Of a stretch of 64,000 nt of DNA, positions 8,593 through 16,702 are shown piece by piece. A program made the position numbers and the translations under genes. The notes under the pieces were generated by a model. It searched no databases. It was not told where the DNA came from and saw only the letters and a list, made by a program, of their open reading frames with translations. This DNA is from an uncultured Bacilli bacterium (GTDB lineage: Bacteria; Bacillota_I; Bacilli_A; RF39; UBA660): contig CAKPKL010000007.1 in NCBI GenBank assembly GCA_934167485.1, positions 1-64,000 on the forward strand, in the 5' to 3' direction. Within the stretch, counting starts at the first letter, position 1; each line of letters begins with the position of its first letter.

Positions 8593-10392
8593 ATGAAACA
8601 GGAAAATATTAGAAATTTTTCTATAATTGCTCATATAGATCATGGTAAGAGTACTTTAGCAGATCGTATATTAGATATAACAGGAGCTATTACAGAAAGA
8701 GAACGTCAAGCACAACTTTTAGATAGTATGGATATAGAACGTGAACGTGGTATTACTATAAAATTAAATACTGTTCAACTTAAATATAATTATAAAAATG
8801 AAGACTATATTCTACATTTGATAGATACACCAGGGCATGTGGATTTTACATATGAAGTATCAAGGAGTCTTGCAGCATGTGAAGGTGCGATTCTTGTAGT
8901 AGATGCTGCACAAGGAATAGAAGCTCAAACACTTGCTAATTTATATTTAGCTATGGAAAATGATCTAACTATTATACCTGTTATAAATAAAATAGATTTA
9001 CCTAATGCTAATATTGATAAAGTTAAAAGTGAACTTATTGATAATTTAGGCTTTAGTGAAGATGAAATAATTCTTTGTAGTGCTAAAAATGGTATTGGTA
9101 TAAAAGAATTAGTAGAAGCTGTTATAGAAAGAGTTCCCGCACCAAAAGGCAATAAAAATGATAAATTGCAAGCTCTTATTTTTGATAGTTATTTTGATTC
9201 ATATAGAGGTATAGTAACTCTTATAAGAGTAGTTAATGGTAAAGTAAGAGTTGGAGATAAAATAAAGATGTTTGCAACTAATAATACCTATGATGTAGTA
9301 GAACTTGGAGTACATACACCACATGTTCAAAAAAAACAAGAACTTACAACTGGAGAAGTTGGATATTTATGTGCTAGTATAAAGAAGATAGAAGATGTAA
9401 AAGTAGGAGATACAATAACAAAAGAAGATAGTCCAAGTACTTTACCACTTCCAGGTTATAAACCTATGAAACCTATGGTATTTTGTGGTATATATCCGAT
9501 TGAATCAAGTAAATTTCCAGATTTAAGAGAAGCTTTAGAAAAATTAAAGTTAAACGATGCTTCACTTGAATTTGAGCCAGAGACATCACAGGCTTTAGGT
9601 TTTGGATTTAGATGTGGATTTTTAGGACTTCTTCACATGGAAATAATAGAAGAAAGAATAGAACGTGAATTTGGTATAGATTTGATTGCTACAAGTCCAT
9701 CTGTAATATATGAAATAGATCTTACAGATAAAACTACAGTTTATATAGATAGTCCTGCTAAAATGCCAGATAGACAAAAAATAAAAGAGATAAGAGAACC
9801 TTATATAAAAACTAATATATTTGTACCTAGTGAATATATAGGACCTATTATGGAATTATGTCAAAATAAACGTGGCAATTATGTGTCGATGGAATATATA
9901 GATACTACAAGAGTAAATATACATTATGAAATTCCTTTATCTGAAATAGTTTATGATTTTTTTGATAAACTTAAAAGTTATACTAAAGGATATGCTTCAT
10001 TTGATTATGAACTTATTGGATATAAGCCAAGTGATTTAGTAAAAATGGATATACTACTTAATGGTGATATAGTTGATGCATTAAGCCTAATAGTACATAG
10101 AGATTTTGCTTATAATAGAGGTAAATCAATTGTAGAGAATTTAAGAAAGCTAATACCTAGACAACAGTTTGAAATACCTATACAGGCTGTAATAGGGACT
10201 AAGGTAATTTCAAGAAGTGATATTAAAGCAGTTAGAAAAAATGTACTTGCTAAATGTTATGGTGGAGACGTTTCAAGAAAAAGAAAATTGTTAGAAAAAC
10301 AAAAAGAAGGTAAAAAAAGGATGAAAATGGTTGGCAGTGTAGAAGTACCACAAGAAGCATTTTTATCTGTATTAAGAATGGAAGAGGAATAA
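8593..10392 (+). CDS. lepA: elongation factor 4 (LepA)
   Basis: Ribosome-bound translational GTPase that back-translocates or remodels stalled ribosomes and helps 30S assembly. 599 residues, normal length. G1 is AHIDHGKST, G3 DTPGH, G4 NKID and G5 CSAKNG. Domains II, III and V-like follow, then the LepA-specific C-terminal domain with AKCYGGDVSRKRKLLEKQK. Start ATG 8593 follows TAGGTGAA. It is followed after one base by the HTH-repeat gene. Confidence 0.97.
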   Translation: MKQENIRNFSIIAHIDHGKSTLADRILDITGAITERERQAQLLDSMDIERERGITIKLNTVQLKYNYKNEDYILHLIDTPGHVDFTYEVSRSLAACEGAILVVDAAQGIEAQTLANLYLAMENDLTIIPVINKIDLPNANIDKVKSELIDNLGFSEDEIILCSAKNGIGIKELVEAVIERVPAPKGNKNDKLQALIFDSYFDSYRGIVTLIRVVNGKVRVGDKIKMFATNNTYDVVELGVHTPHVQKKQELTTGEVGYLCASIKKIEDVKVGDTITKEDSPSTLPLPGYKPMKPMVFCGIYPIESSKFPDLREALEKLKLNDASLEFEPETSQALGFGFRCGFLGLLHMEIIEERIEREFGIDLIATSPSVIYEIDLTDKTTVYIDSPAKMPDRQKIKEIREPYIKTNIFVPSEYIGPIMELCQNKRGNYVSMEYIDTTRVNIHYEIPLSEIVYDFFDKLKSYTKGYASFDYELIGYKPSDLVKMDILLNGDIVDALSLIVHRDFAYNRGKSIVENLRKLIPRQQFEIPIQAVIGTKVISRSDIKAVRKNVLAKCYGGDVSRKRKLLEKQKEGKKRMKMVGSVEVPQEAFLSVLRMEEE

Positions 10393-10393
10393 T

Positions 10394-11386
10394 ATGAATT
10401 TAAAACAAAAAATTAGAAAATTAAATGAAAACAAATATTTTAAAACTCCTAAAATGGAAAGACTATTGAATATACTTATGTTTGTTGCAGTATATGAAGA
10501 AACAAATATAGAAACTATATCAGGATATTTAAATTTATCTCCAGCACTCATAAAAAAATATTTAAGTGATAAAGATTTAATTATGACTATATTAGATGAA
10601 GAAGAATATAAGGAATTAATTAAAATAATTAAGAATATAGATTTGGTATCAGAAAAAGAAAAATATATAGAAAAAGTTAAAATAACATCTAAAATAATTG
10701 ATGATATATTAACTACAAGATATAGAATCGATGAAATAGCAAGAAGAAATTTTTTATCACCATATACATTAAGAAAATATTTAGACGATAAAGAGTTTTT
10801 ATCTAAAAACTTTGGTGAAAACACTTATGAATTAATAGAAAAAAGAATAGAAGAAACATCTAAACTTAGAGATTCTGTAAAGGGTTCTGCAGATAAGATT
10901 TTAGTACAAGATAAAAATAATTTAGCAATTTTAAAAGAAGATATACATTATTTAACTGAGTATGAATATAGAACAGTTGATATAGTTTCTACATATTTAT
11001 TTAGTGAGTGTAATGTTGATGAAATGGCTAAAAACGGAGGAATATCATATCAAAATGTTCTAATTGCTTTAAACGATGAAAATTTAAAACGTCTTCTTAA
11101 AGAAGATTATTATAAAAGAGTAGTATATTTAAGAGAACTAGAGAAAAACTTTAATCAAATTGGTATACAAAACAAAAGAGATTTGCTTGTTAGTTGTGTA
11201 GAAGCTTTAATAAATAATAACTATAATGCAAGACATACAGCAAATCAAACAAAAATACCTTATTATTTATTAAAAAGAATAATAGAACAAGATTTTATAA
11301 GTATGCTTTATGATAAAGAAATTATTCAAAAAATAGATAATGCATTTAATCCTAATAAGGAATTAGAAAAGGGAAGAACTAAATAA
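10394..11386 (+). CDS. protein with four helix-turn-helix-like repeats
   Basis: 330 residues, no named family recognised. Four related segments recur every 75-90 residues: TNIETISGYLNLSPALIKKYL, YRIDEIARRNFLSPYTLRKYL, CNVDEMAKNGGISYQNVLIAL and YNARHTANQTKIPYYLLKRI. Each has the spacing of an HTH module like that of SpoIIID or sigma region 4, with L/I-S/P-x-x-L-x-KYL in the recognition helix. There is no membrane segment. It starts one base after lepA ends, so it is in the same operon. It may be a multi-HTH DNA-binding protein; the function is unknown. Confidence 0.75.
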   Translation: MNLKQKIRKLNENKYFKTPKMERLLNILMFVAVYEETNIETISGYLNLSPALIKKYLSDKDLIMTILDEEEYKELIKIIKNIDLVSEKEKYIEKVKITSKIIDDILTTRYRIDEIARRNFLSPYTLRKYLDDKEFLSKNFGENTYELIEKRIEETSKLRDSVKGSADKILVQDKNNLAILKEDIHYLTEYEYRTVDIVSTYLFSECNVDEMAKNGGISYQNVLIALNDENLKRLLKEDYYKRVVYLRELEKNFNQIGIQNKRDLLVSCVEALINNNYNARHTANQTKIPYYLLKRIIEQDFISMLYDKEIIQKIDNAFNPNKELEKGRTK

Positions 11387-11408
11387 TTAAAATTCCTTTT
11401 TTTTTGCC
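11359..11408 (+). terminator. probable terminator overlapping the gene end
   Basis: AAGGAATT inside the last codons can pair with AATTCCTT at 11392-11399, followed by a run of T. The loop is long, so this is less certain than others here. Confidence 0.45.
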
Positions 11409-11431
11409 GTAAAATATGTTACAATTATAAT
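11403..11431 (+). promoter_or_regulatory. promoter of the 98-aa gene / hemW
   Basis: TTTGCC (11403-11408), 17 bases, TATAAT (11426-11431), followed directly by the AGGTGG ribosome site and ATG at 11442. The leader would be only a few bases long. Confidence 0.6.
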
Positions 11432-11441
11432 AGGTGGTAGT

Positions 11442-11738
11442 ATGAAAGATAACAATTTAGATGCATTAGCTTGGCCAGATGTACCAATTAGAAGTGTAAC
11501 TTTAATAAGTGATAAAGAAAAAAGAAAAGAATATATAAAAAAAATAAAACTATGTTATTCTAGAGTAATAAATGTATTAGTAGGAGAGATAAAAAATAGA
11601 AACTTTAATTTTTCACTTTCAGATGAAGAATTAACTTGTAGAATTATGGTTAGGGAAATAATGCAAGAATTATATAAGCAAAATTATACTAAACAGAATA
11701 TGTTAGATATAGTAATGGGTAATAATAAGACAAAATAA
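11442..11738 (+). CDS. small uncharacterised protein upstream of hemW
   Basis: 98 residues, soluble, no family recognised. It begins with the motif LDALAWPDVPIRSV and continues with charged helices containing two cysteines. Start ATG 11442 follows AGGTGGTAGT. The gap to hemW is one base, so the two are in one operon. Confidence 0.7.
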   Translation: MKDNNLDALAWPDVPIRSVTLISDKEKRKEYIKKIKLCYSRVINVLVGEIKNRNFNFSLSDEELTCRIMVREIMQELYKQNYTKQNMLDIVMGNNKTK

Positions 11739-11739
11739 T

Positions 11740-12825
11740 ATGAAAAGTGTTTATATACATATTCCTTTTTGTAGTTCTATATGTTCTTATTGTGATTTTA
11801 GTAAGTTTTATTATAATGAAGATTGGGTTAATCAATACTTAGAAGCTTTAAATAATGAGATAGATTTAAATTATAAAGGTGAGGTTTTAAAAACATTATA
11901 TATAGGTGGAGGAACGCCAAGTTGTTTAAATATAGAACAATTAACCAAACTATTTAATATAATAAAAAAATTTAATTTATCTACTAAAGTAGAATTTACT
12001 TTTGAATGTAATGTTGAAAATATAAACAAAGAAAAACTTGAATTTTTATATAAAAAAGGAGTTAATCGTTTAAGTATAGGTGTTCAAACATTCAATAATG
12101 ATTTACTTAAAATTTTAAATAGGCATCATACAAAAGAAGAAGTTATAGAAAAAATAAATCTTGCTAAAAGTATTGGATTTAACAACATTAATGTAGATTT
12201 AATATATGCTATACCAAAAGAGGATATGAATATATTAAAAAATGATTTAGATTTATTCTTGTCACTTAATATTAATCATATTTCTACATATTCTCTTATA
12301 ATAGAACCTAATACTAAGTTATACATTGATAAATTTAAAAATATAGATGAGGATTTAGATTATGAAATGTATAAATATATTTGTACTAAATTAAAGGAAA
12401 ATGGTTATAATCATTATGAAATTAGTAATTTTGCCAAAGATGGTTATGAATCCTCTCATAATTTAACTTATTGGAATAATGAAGAATATTATGGATTTGG
12501 GTTAGGAGCTTCAGGATATGTTAATGGCATCCGTTATGATAATACAAAGAATTTAAATAAATATTTAAATAAAAATTATATATATGAATCACATGAGTTA
12601 GAATTAAAAGAAACTATAGAAAATGAATTTATATTAGGATTTAGAAAAGTTAAAGGGATAAATAAAAAAATTTTTCAAGATAAATATAATATAAATATAA
12701 AAGATATAAATCATGTGAAGAAATTAATAACTGATGGTAAACTTTTAGAAGATGAAGATAATATTTATATTAATCCTAAATACTTATATACTTCTAATGA
12801 TATATTAATAGAATTTTTAAATTAA
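11740..12825 (+). CDS. hemW: radical SAM heme chaperone HemW
   Basis: Radical SAM protein that delivers heme; formerly annotated as oxygen-independent coproporphyrinogen III oxidase. The cluster motif CSSICSYC gives Cys11, Cys15 and Cys18. GGGTPS and the HemW-type HNLTYW motif are present, and the extra N-terminal residues of true HemN are absent. 361 residues, full length. No other heme genes are visible in the window, so its partner cannot be inferred. Confidence 0.9.
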   Translation: MKSVYIHIPFCSSICSYCDFSKFYYNEDWVNQYLEALNNEIDLNYKGEVLKTLYIGGGTPSCLNIEQLTKLFNIIKKFNLSTKVEFTFECNVENINKEKLEFLYKKGVNRLSIGVQTFNNDLLKILNRHHTKEEVIEKINLAKSIGFNNINVDLIYAIPKEDMNILKNDLDLFLSLNINHISTYSLIIEPNTKLYIDKFKNIDEDLDYEMYKYICTKLKENGYNHYEISNFAKDGYESSHNLTYWNNEEYYGFGLGASGYVNGIRYDNTKNLNKYLNKNYIYESHELELKETIENEFILGFRKVKGINKKIFQDKYNINIKDINHVKKLITDGKLLEDEDNIYINPKYLYTSNDILIEFLN

Positions 12826-12828
12826 AAG

Positions 12829-12855
12829 TTATTGAAAATAATCAATAATTTTTTT
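12829..12855 (+). terminator. terminator of hemW
   Basis: TTATTG pairs with CAATAA around an 8-base loop, followed by seven T. Confidence 0.65.
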
Positions 12856-12862
12856 AATATAT

Positions 12863-12958
12863 AACAAAAAGAAACTGCCCCCTGAGCAGTTTCTATAAAA
12901 GAATAAAAAGGGGTTGGCTAGTGTGATACTAGCACCAATCCAGTTCTCTGAATTGGTA
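12863..12958 (-). ncRNA. candidate small RNA with three hairpins
   Basis: A transcript of about 95 bases is predicted on the minus strand. Its first bases form a 10-bp stem: ACCA-ATTCAG, loop AGAA, CTGGAT-TGGT (12957-12934, one G-U). The second hairpin is GCTAGT-atcac-ACTAGC (12933-12917). A single-stranded linker with CCAACCCC and T6 follows, then a terminator hairpin AGAAACTGC / GCAGTTTCT (12894-12870) with loop TCAGGGG and a T5GTT tail. It has a good promoter and no open reading frame. It does not match 6S, SRP, RNase P or tmRNA by eye. The exposed CCCC could bind ribosome sites of target mRNAs (inference). Confidence 0.65.
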
Positions 12959-12964
12959 CTTAAT

Positions 12965-12993
12965 ATACTAATCTAAAAGTATTAATTTGTCAA
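12965..12993 (-). promoter_or_regulatory. promoter of the small RNA
   Basis: Minus strand TTGACA (12993-12988), exactly 17 bases, TAGTAT (12970-12965). The predicted start at about 12958 coincides with the base of the first hairpin. Confidence 0.7.
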
Positions 12994-13089
12994 GCATTTT
13001 TTAAAAAAAAATAAAAAATTTTTAAAAATATTAAAAAGTTATCGAATATATGATATACTTAATATGTTATGAATTTAGGAAGGTGAAAT

Positions 13090-13557
13090 ATGATTACTAA
13101 ATATTTAATCGTGTTTTTTGTTTCGATGGTACCATTAATAGAACTTAGAGGTGCGATACCAATTGCAGTTGGAATGGATCTTGATAAGTTAGTTTCATTT
13201 ATAATTAGTATAGTTGGAAATATGTTACCAGTACCAATAATATATTTGTTTGCTCGTAAAGTATTAATATGGGGTAAAGATAAAAAATACATAGGTAAAT
13301 TTTTTACTTGGTGTCTACAAAAAGGTGAAAAAGGTGGTAAAAAATTAGAATCAAAAGCTGGTAGAGGTCTATATTGGGCATTATTTTTATTCGTAGGAGT
13401 ACCATTACCTGGCACAGGAGCATGGACTGGAACTCTTGCGGCATCTATATTAGATTTAGACTTTAAAAAAACAGTTATAGCTGTTATGGGAGGCGTATTA
13501 CTTGCTGGTTTAATAATGATGGCTATATCTTTTGGTCTATTTAGTTTTATAGGTTAA
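13090..13557 (+). CDS. COG2426-type small multidrug export membrane protein
   Basis: 155-residue inner-membrane protein of the family annotated as small multi-drug export protein (COG2426). About four membrane segments are visible. Family signatures are PLIELRGAIPIAVG near the N-terminus and FVGVPLPGTGAWTGTLAA near residue 110. The substrate has not been established for the family. Start ATG follows AGGAAGGTG. The recG start is three bases after the stop, so the two are co-transcribed. Confidence 0.85.
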   Translation: MITKYLIVFFVSMVPLIELRGAIPIAVGMDLDKLVSFIISIVGNMLPVPIIYLFARKVLIWGKDKKYIGKFFTWCLQKGEKGGKKLESKAGRGLYWALFLFVGVPLPGTGAWTGTLAASILDLDFKKTVIAVMGGVLLAGLIMMAISFGLFSFIG

Positions 13558-13559
13558 AT

Positions 13560-15539
13560 ATGAATATAGAATCTTTAAAGGGAGTAGGCCCTAAAACTAA
13601 AAAAGTATTTGAAAATAACGGGATAATAACTACAGATGATTTAATAAGTTATTATCCTTTTAGATATAATATTTTAAAAAGAAGTAATATAGATGAATTA
13701 CAAAATATTGATAAAGTAATTATAGATGGTGTAGTAGAAAGTGTACCTAGTATATTTTATTTCAATAAAAAAATGAATAAAATGTCATTTAAATTAAATA
13801 CAGGTAATAATTTATATAATATAACAATATTTAATAGAGCATTTTTAAAAAGTAGAATTGTTGTAGGAATGAAGATAACAGTAATAGGTAAAATAGATAA
13901 GATGCATAATACAATAACAGCAAATGATATAAAATTATCAGCACTCCCAAGTATTCCTTTAATAGAACCTGTTTATCATCAATTAGGGAGTATTACTAGT
14001 AGAGAAATAAGTAATTATATAAAAGAAATAAAAGAATTCAATATAATTAAATATATACCAGAATATTTAGAAGAAAAATATAAATTAATTTCTAAAAAAG
14101 AAGCAGTTATAAATATACATAATCCTTATAATGAATATAAATTAAAACAAAGTTTGGCATACCTAAAATATGAAGAATTATTTTTATTTATGTTGAAGAT
14201 GAATAGTCTAAAATTAAATAAAGAAAACAAAATAGGGTTAAAAAGAGATGTAGATTACGAAAAAGTATTAAAATTTATAGATGAATTGCCATTTAAATTA
14301 ACTTGTGATCAGGTAAAATGTGTAGAAGATATATATCGTGATTTAACACATAAAAATAGGATGAATAGACTTGTACAAGGTGATGTAGGAAGTGGTAAAA
14401 CAGTAACTGCAGTAATTTCTCTTTACATAAATTATCTAGGAGGATATCAAGGTGCGCTTATGGTGCCAACTGAGGTTTTAGCAGAACAGCATTTTAATAA
14501 TCTAAAAAATATGTTTTCTAAATACGATATAAAAATAGAACTTTTAACAGGTTCATTAAAACAAAAAGAAAAAAAAGATATATATAAAAGATTACAAAAT
14601 AAAGAAATAGATATAATAATAGGAACACATGCTTTATTTAGTGAAGATGTTGTTTATAATAATTTAGGATTAGTAGTGACAGATGAGCAGCATAGATTTG
14701 GAGTAAACCAAAGAAGTAATTTAAAAAATAAAGGTATAACACCTGATATACTTTATTTGAGTGCTACACCGATACCAAGAACATATGCTCTTACTATTTA
14801 TGGTGATATGGATATATCAAGTATAAAGACTATGCCAAGTGGTAGAAAAGAAATAATAACTATGTTAAAAAAGACAAGTGAAATAAAAGATTTATTAGAA
14901 CTTATTTATGAAGAAATAAAGAAAAAACATCAAATATATGTAATCGCACCTTTAATAGAAGAATCAGATAAAATAGATTTGGAGAATGTAAATAAATTAG
15001 AAGAACAGTTTACAAAGGCATTTGGTAAGGTTTGTAAAATAGGTGTAATGCATGGAAAGATGTCTAAGGATGAAAAAAATTCAATAATGGATGAATTTAA
15101 AAAGGGAGATATTACAATATTAATTAGTACTACAGTTATAGAAGTTGGTGTAGATGTAAAAAATGCTACTGTAATGGCTATTTTTGATGCTTATAGATTT
15201 GGACTTTCGCAGTTACATCAATTAAGAGGTAGAGTAGGCAGAAATGATTTACAAAGTTATTGTATACTTATAAGTGATAAAGAAAAGGAAAGACTTAATG
15301 TAATGACAAAGACTACTGATGGATTTAAAATAAGCGAAGAAGACTTTAAACTTAGAGGTAGTGGAGATTTATTTGGTGTAAGACAAAGTGGTGACATGTC
15401 ATTTAAGATAGCTAATTTAAAAGAGGATTTTAATATATTACTTAAAGCTAGGGAAGATACTGAAGAATTATTAAAAAATGATATTAAAGATTATCCTGAG
15501 TTAATGAAACTTTTGAATGATTCTAAAAATTTAGATTGA
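13560..15539 (+). CDS. recG: ATP-dependent DNA helicase RecG
   Basis: Branch-migration helicase that rewinds forks and processes D-loops. The N-terminal wedge/OB domain begins with the HhH-like ESLKGVGPKTKKVFE. The helicase has motif I GDVGSGKT, motif II as TDEQHRFG (the DEQH form typical of RecG), LSATPIPRT and QLHQLRGRVGR. 659 residues, normal length. The stop is TGA. The array of integrative elements begins about 110 bases downstream. Confidence 0.96.
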   Translation: MNIESLKGVGPKTKKVFENNGIITTDDLISYYPFRYNILKRSNIDELQNIDKVIIDGVVESVPSIFYFNKKMNKMSFKLNTGNNLYNITIFNRAFLKSRIVVGMKITVIGKIDKMHNTITANDIKLSALPSIPLIEPVYHQLGSITSREISNYIKEIKEFNIIKYIPEYLEEKYKLISKKEAVINIHNPYNEYKLKQSLAYLKYEELFLFMLKMNSLKLNKENKIGLKRDVDYEKVLKFIDELPFKLTCDQVKCVEDIYRDLTHKNRMNRLVQGDVGSGKTVTAVISLYINYLGGYQGALMVPTEVLAEQHFNNLKNMFSKYDIKIELLTGSLKQKEKKDIYKRLQNKEIDIIIGTHALFSEDVVYNNLGLVVTDEQHRFGVNQRSNLKNKGITPDILYLSATPIPRTYALTIYGDMDISSIKTMPSGRKEIITMLKKTSEIKDLLELIYEEIKKKHQIYVIAPLIEESDKIDLENVNKLEEQFTKAFGKVCKIGVMHGKMSKDEKNSIMDEFKKGDITILISTTVIEVGVDVKNATVMAIFDAYRFGLSQLHQLRGRVGRNDLQSYCILISDKEKERLNVMTKTTDGFKISEEDFKLRGSGDLFGVRQSGDMSFKIANLKEDFNILLKAREDTEELLKNDIKDYPELMKLLNDSKNLD

Positions 15540-15650
15540 TATCTTGACTATTTTATAAAAATCATTTATACTTATAATGGTATGATAAACATACCAAGTA
15601 TTCTTTATGTTATTTATGTAAATAAATGATGTAAAGGATACACAACCAAA

Positions 15651-15691
15651 ACCCCCTGAAGACACCCTTATTGGGTGTCATTTTTGTTTAT
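15651..15691 (+). other. attachment-site-like junction 1, also recG terminator
   Basis: ACCCCCTGAA, then perfect hairpin GACACCC-ttat..GGGTGTC (15661-15679), then CATTTTTGTTTAT (15679-15691). The same layout with different stem sequences recurs at 19609, 27635 and 36021. The hairpin plus T-run can also end recG transcription. Confidence 0.6.
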
Positions 15692-15743
15692 ATGTACGTA
15701 AATAAGGGAATTATAGAGATTTAGAAAAAGTAAAAAATAATGC

Positions 15744-15763
15744 TAGGTATCAATTAGGTACCA
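15744..15763 (+). repeat. integrase arm-type direct repeat, element 1 left
   Basis: TAGGTATCAA followed by TTAGGTACCA, an 11-base spaced direct repeat about 55 bases inside junction 1. Such pairs flank the cores of tyrosine-integrase attachment sites in many Firmicute elements. Confidence 0.6.
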
Positions 15764-15831
15764 TTTTAAAAAATTTCTAAATTTTGGTATATTATATTGG
15801 TTACATAAAAAAATATTTTTAAGCCAAAGTC

Positions 15832-16278
15832 TTGACATATATTAACAAAAATGGAATAGGCTTGGTTATTCAACAAGATATTCCGGGTTCTAAGATTAGG
15901 GGAGCTTTTAAAGTTCATAAAGAGGTACCAGCGATTTATATTACATACAAGCATAAAAGAATTGGAGATATATACTTTGCATTATTCCATGAGTTAGCAC
16001 ATTGCAAAAAGGATTTTAATCAAGCGAAAGGTACAAATTTGGTTTCATATGATAATGAAATAAAAACTGAGGAAACAGCTGATTTACAAGCATATGAATG
16101 GATGGTTGATAACAAATATTATGAAAAGATTATTAATAATCAGGAATATGATATCGATAACGAGATGGTTTATCCTAAATGTTTTGTAGTGTATAAATTA
16201 GCTAAGGATGGATATATTGATTATTCATCAGAGATATATCAAAAATATAATTTCTTATTAAAAACAGATAATAAGTAG
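15832..16278 (+). pseudogene. ImmA/IrrE metallopeptidase domain, 5' truncated
   Basis: The zinc-protease motif FHELAHCKKDF identifies an ImmA/IrrE-type peptidase, which in mobile elements cleaves the element's repressor to trigger excision. About 148 residues remain. The upstream frame encodes a matching stretch (…SLDIY then TAA) one base out of phase near 15825-15842, so the usual N-terminal HTH part has been lost and the junction is frameshifted. The only in-frame start is a TTG without a ribosome site. It is probably an inactive remnant of element 1. Confidence 0.7.
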
Positions 16279-16317
16279 TTTTATTAAAAATAGCTAGGAA
16301 TGCTCCTGGCTTTTAGT

Positions 16318-16371
16318 TTATTCTAATTTGTCAATAAGATTTACAACCTCGTTTAAGGCTGAATTAAATAA
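16318..16371 (-). pseudogene. integrase C-terminal remnant
   Basis: The minus strand encodes LFNSALNEVVNLIDKLE and a stop, nearly identical to the C-terminus of the intact-ended integrase at 28504 (LFNSALNEVVDLIDKLE). Upstream homology is lost. This is all that remains of the element 1 integrase. Confidence 0.85.
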
Positions 16372-16620
16372 GAAAGATAAAAATAAAGTTATTAAAATAA
16401 TGAAAAAGAGATAAAAAAACAAGAACAGTCTATTGATGATTAAAAAAAATTACTTACTGAAGAAGAATGATTTTTTAGTTAGTAATGACAATATGACAAG
16501 AAATAGTGATATATGGTATGGTGTAATAAAGATGTCGTTGCTGTCATTGAAAATATAATGTTTGTCTAGCTAGTAAGCAATGAATTTCTACTACTATATA
16601 AAATTCTATAATATAAATAT
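16372..16620. other. gene-free decayed stretch
   Basis: About 250 bases with many stops in all frames. A short readable stretch on the plus strand (VSNDNMTRNSDIWYG, near 16480-16525) hints at an old coding remnant, but I cannot assign it. Confidence 0.4.
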
Positions 16621-16624
16621 ACAA

Positions 16625-16677
16625 AATACTTATAACTAACAAGTTATTAAGTATTTTTTATTTTTATGTGCTATAAT
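16625..16677 (+). promoter_or_regulatory. hairpin terminator followed by a -10 box
   Basis: AATACTTATAACT pairs with AGTTATTAAGTATT (one bulge) and runs into a T-rich tract, a plausible terminator (16625-16662). TATAAT at 16672-16677 is the likely -10 box of the following gene; no good -35 is visible. Confidence 0.5.
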
Positions 16678-16702
16678 ATATATTACTTTGAGGGAGATTA
16701 CT

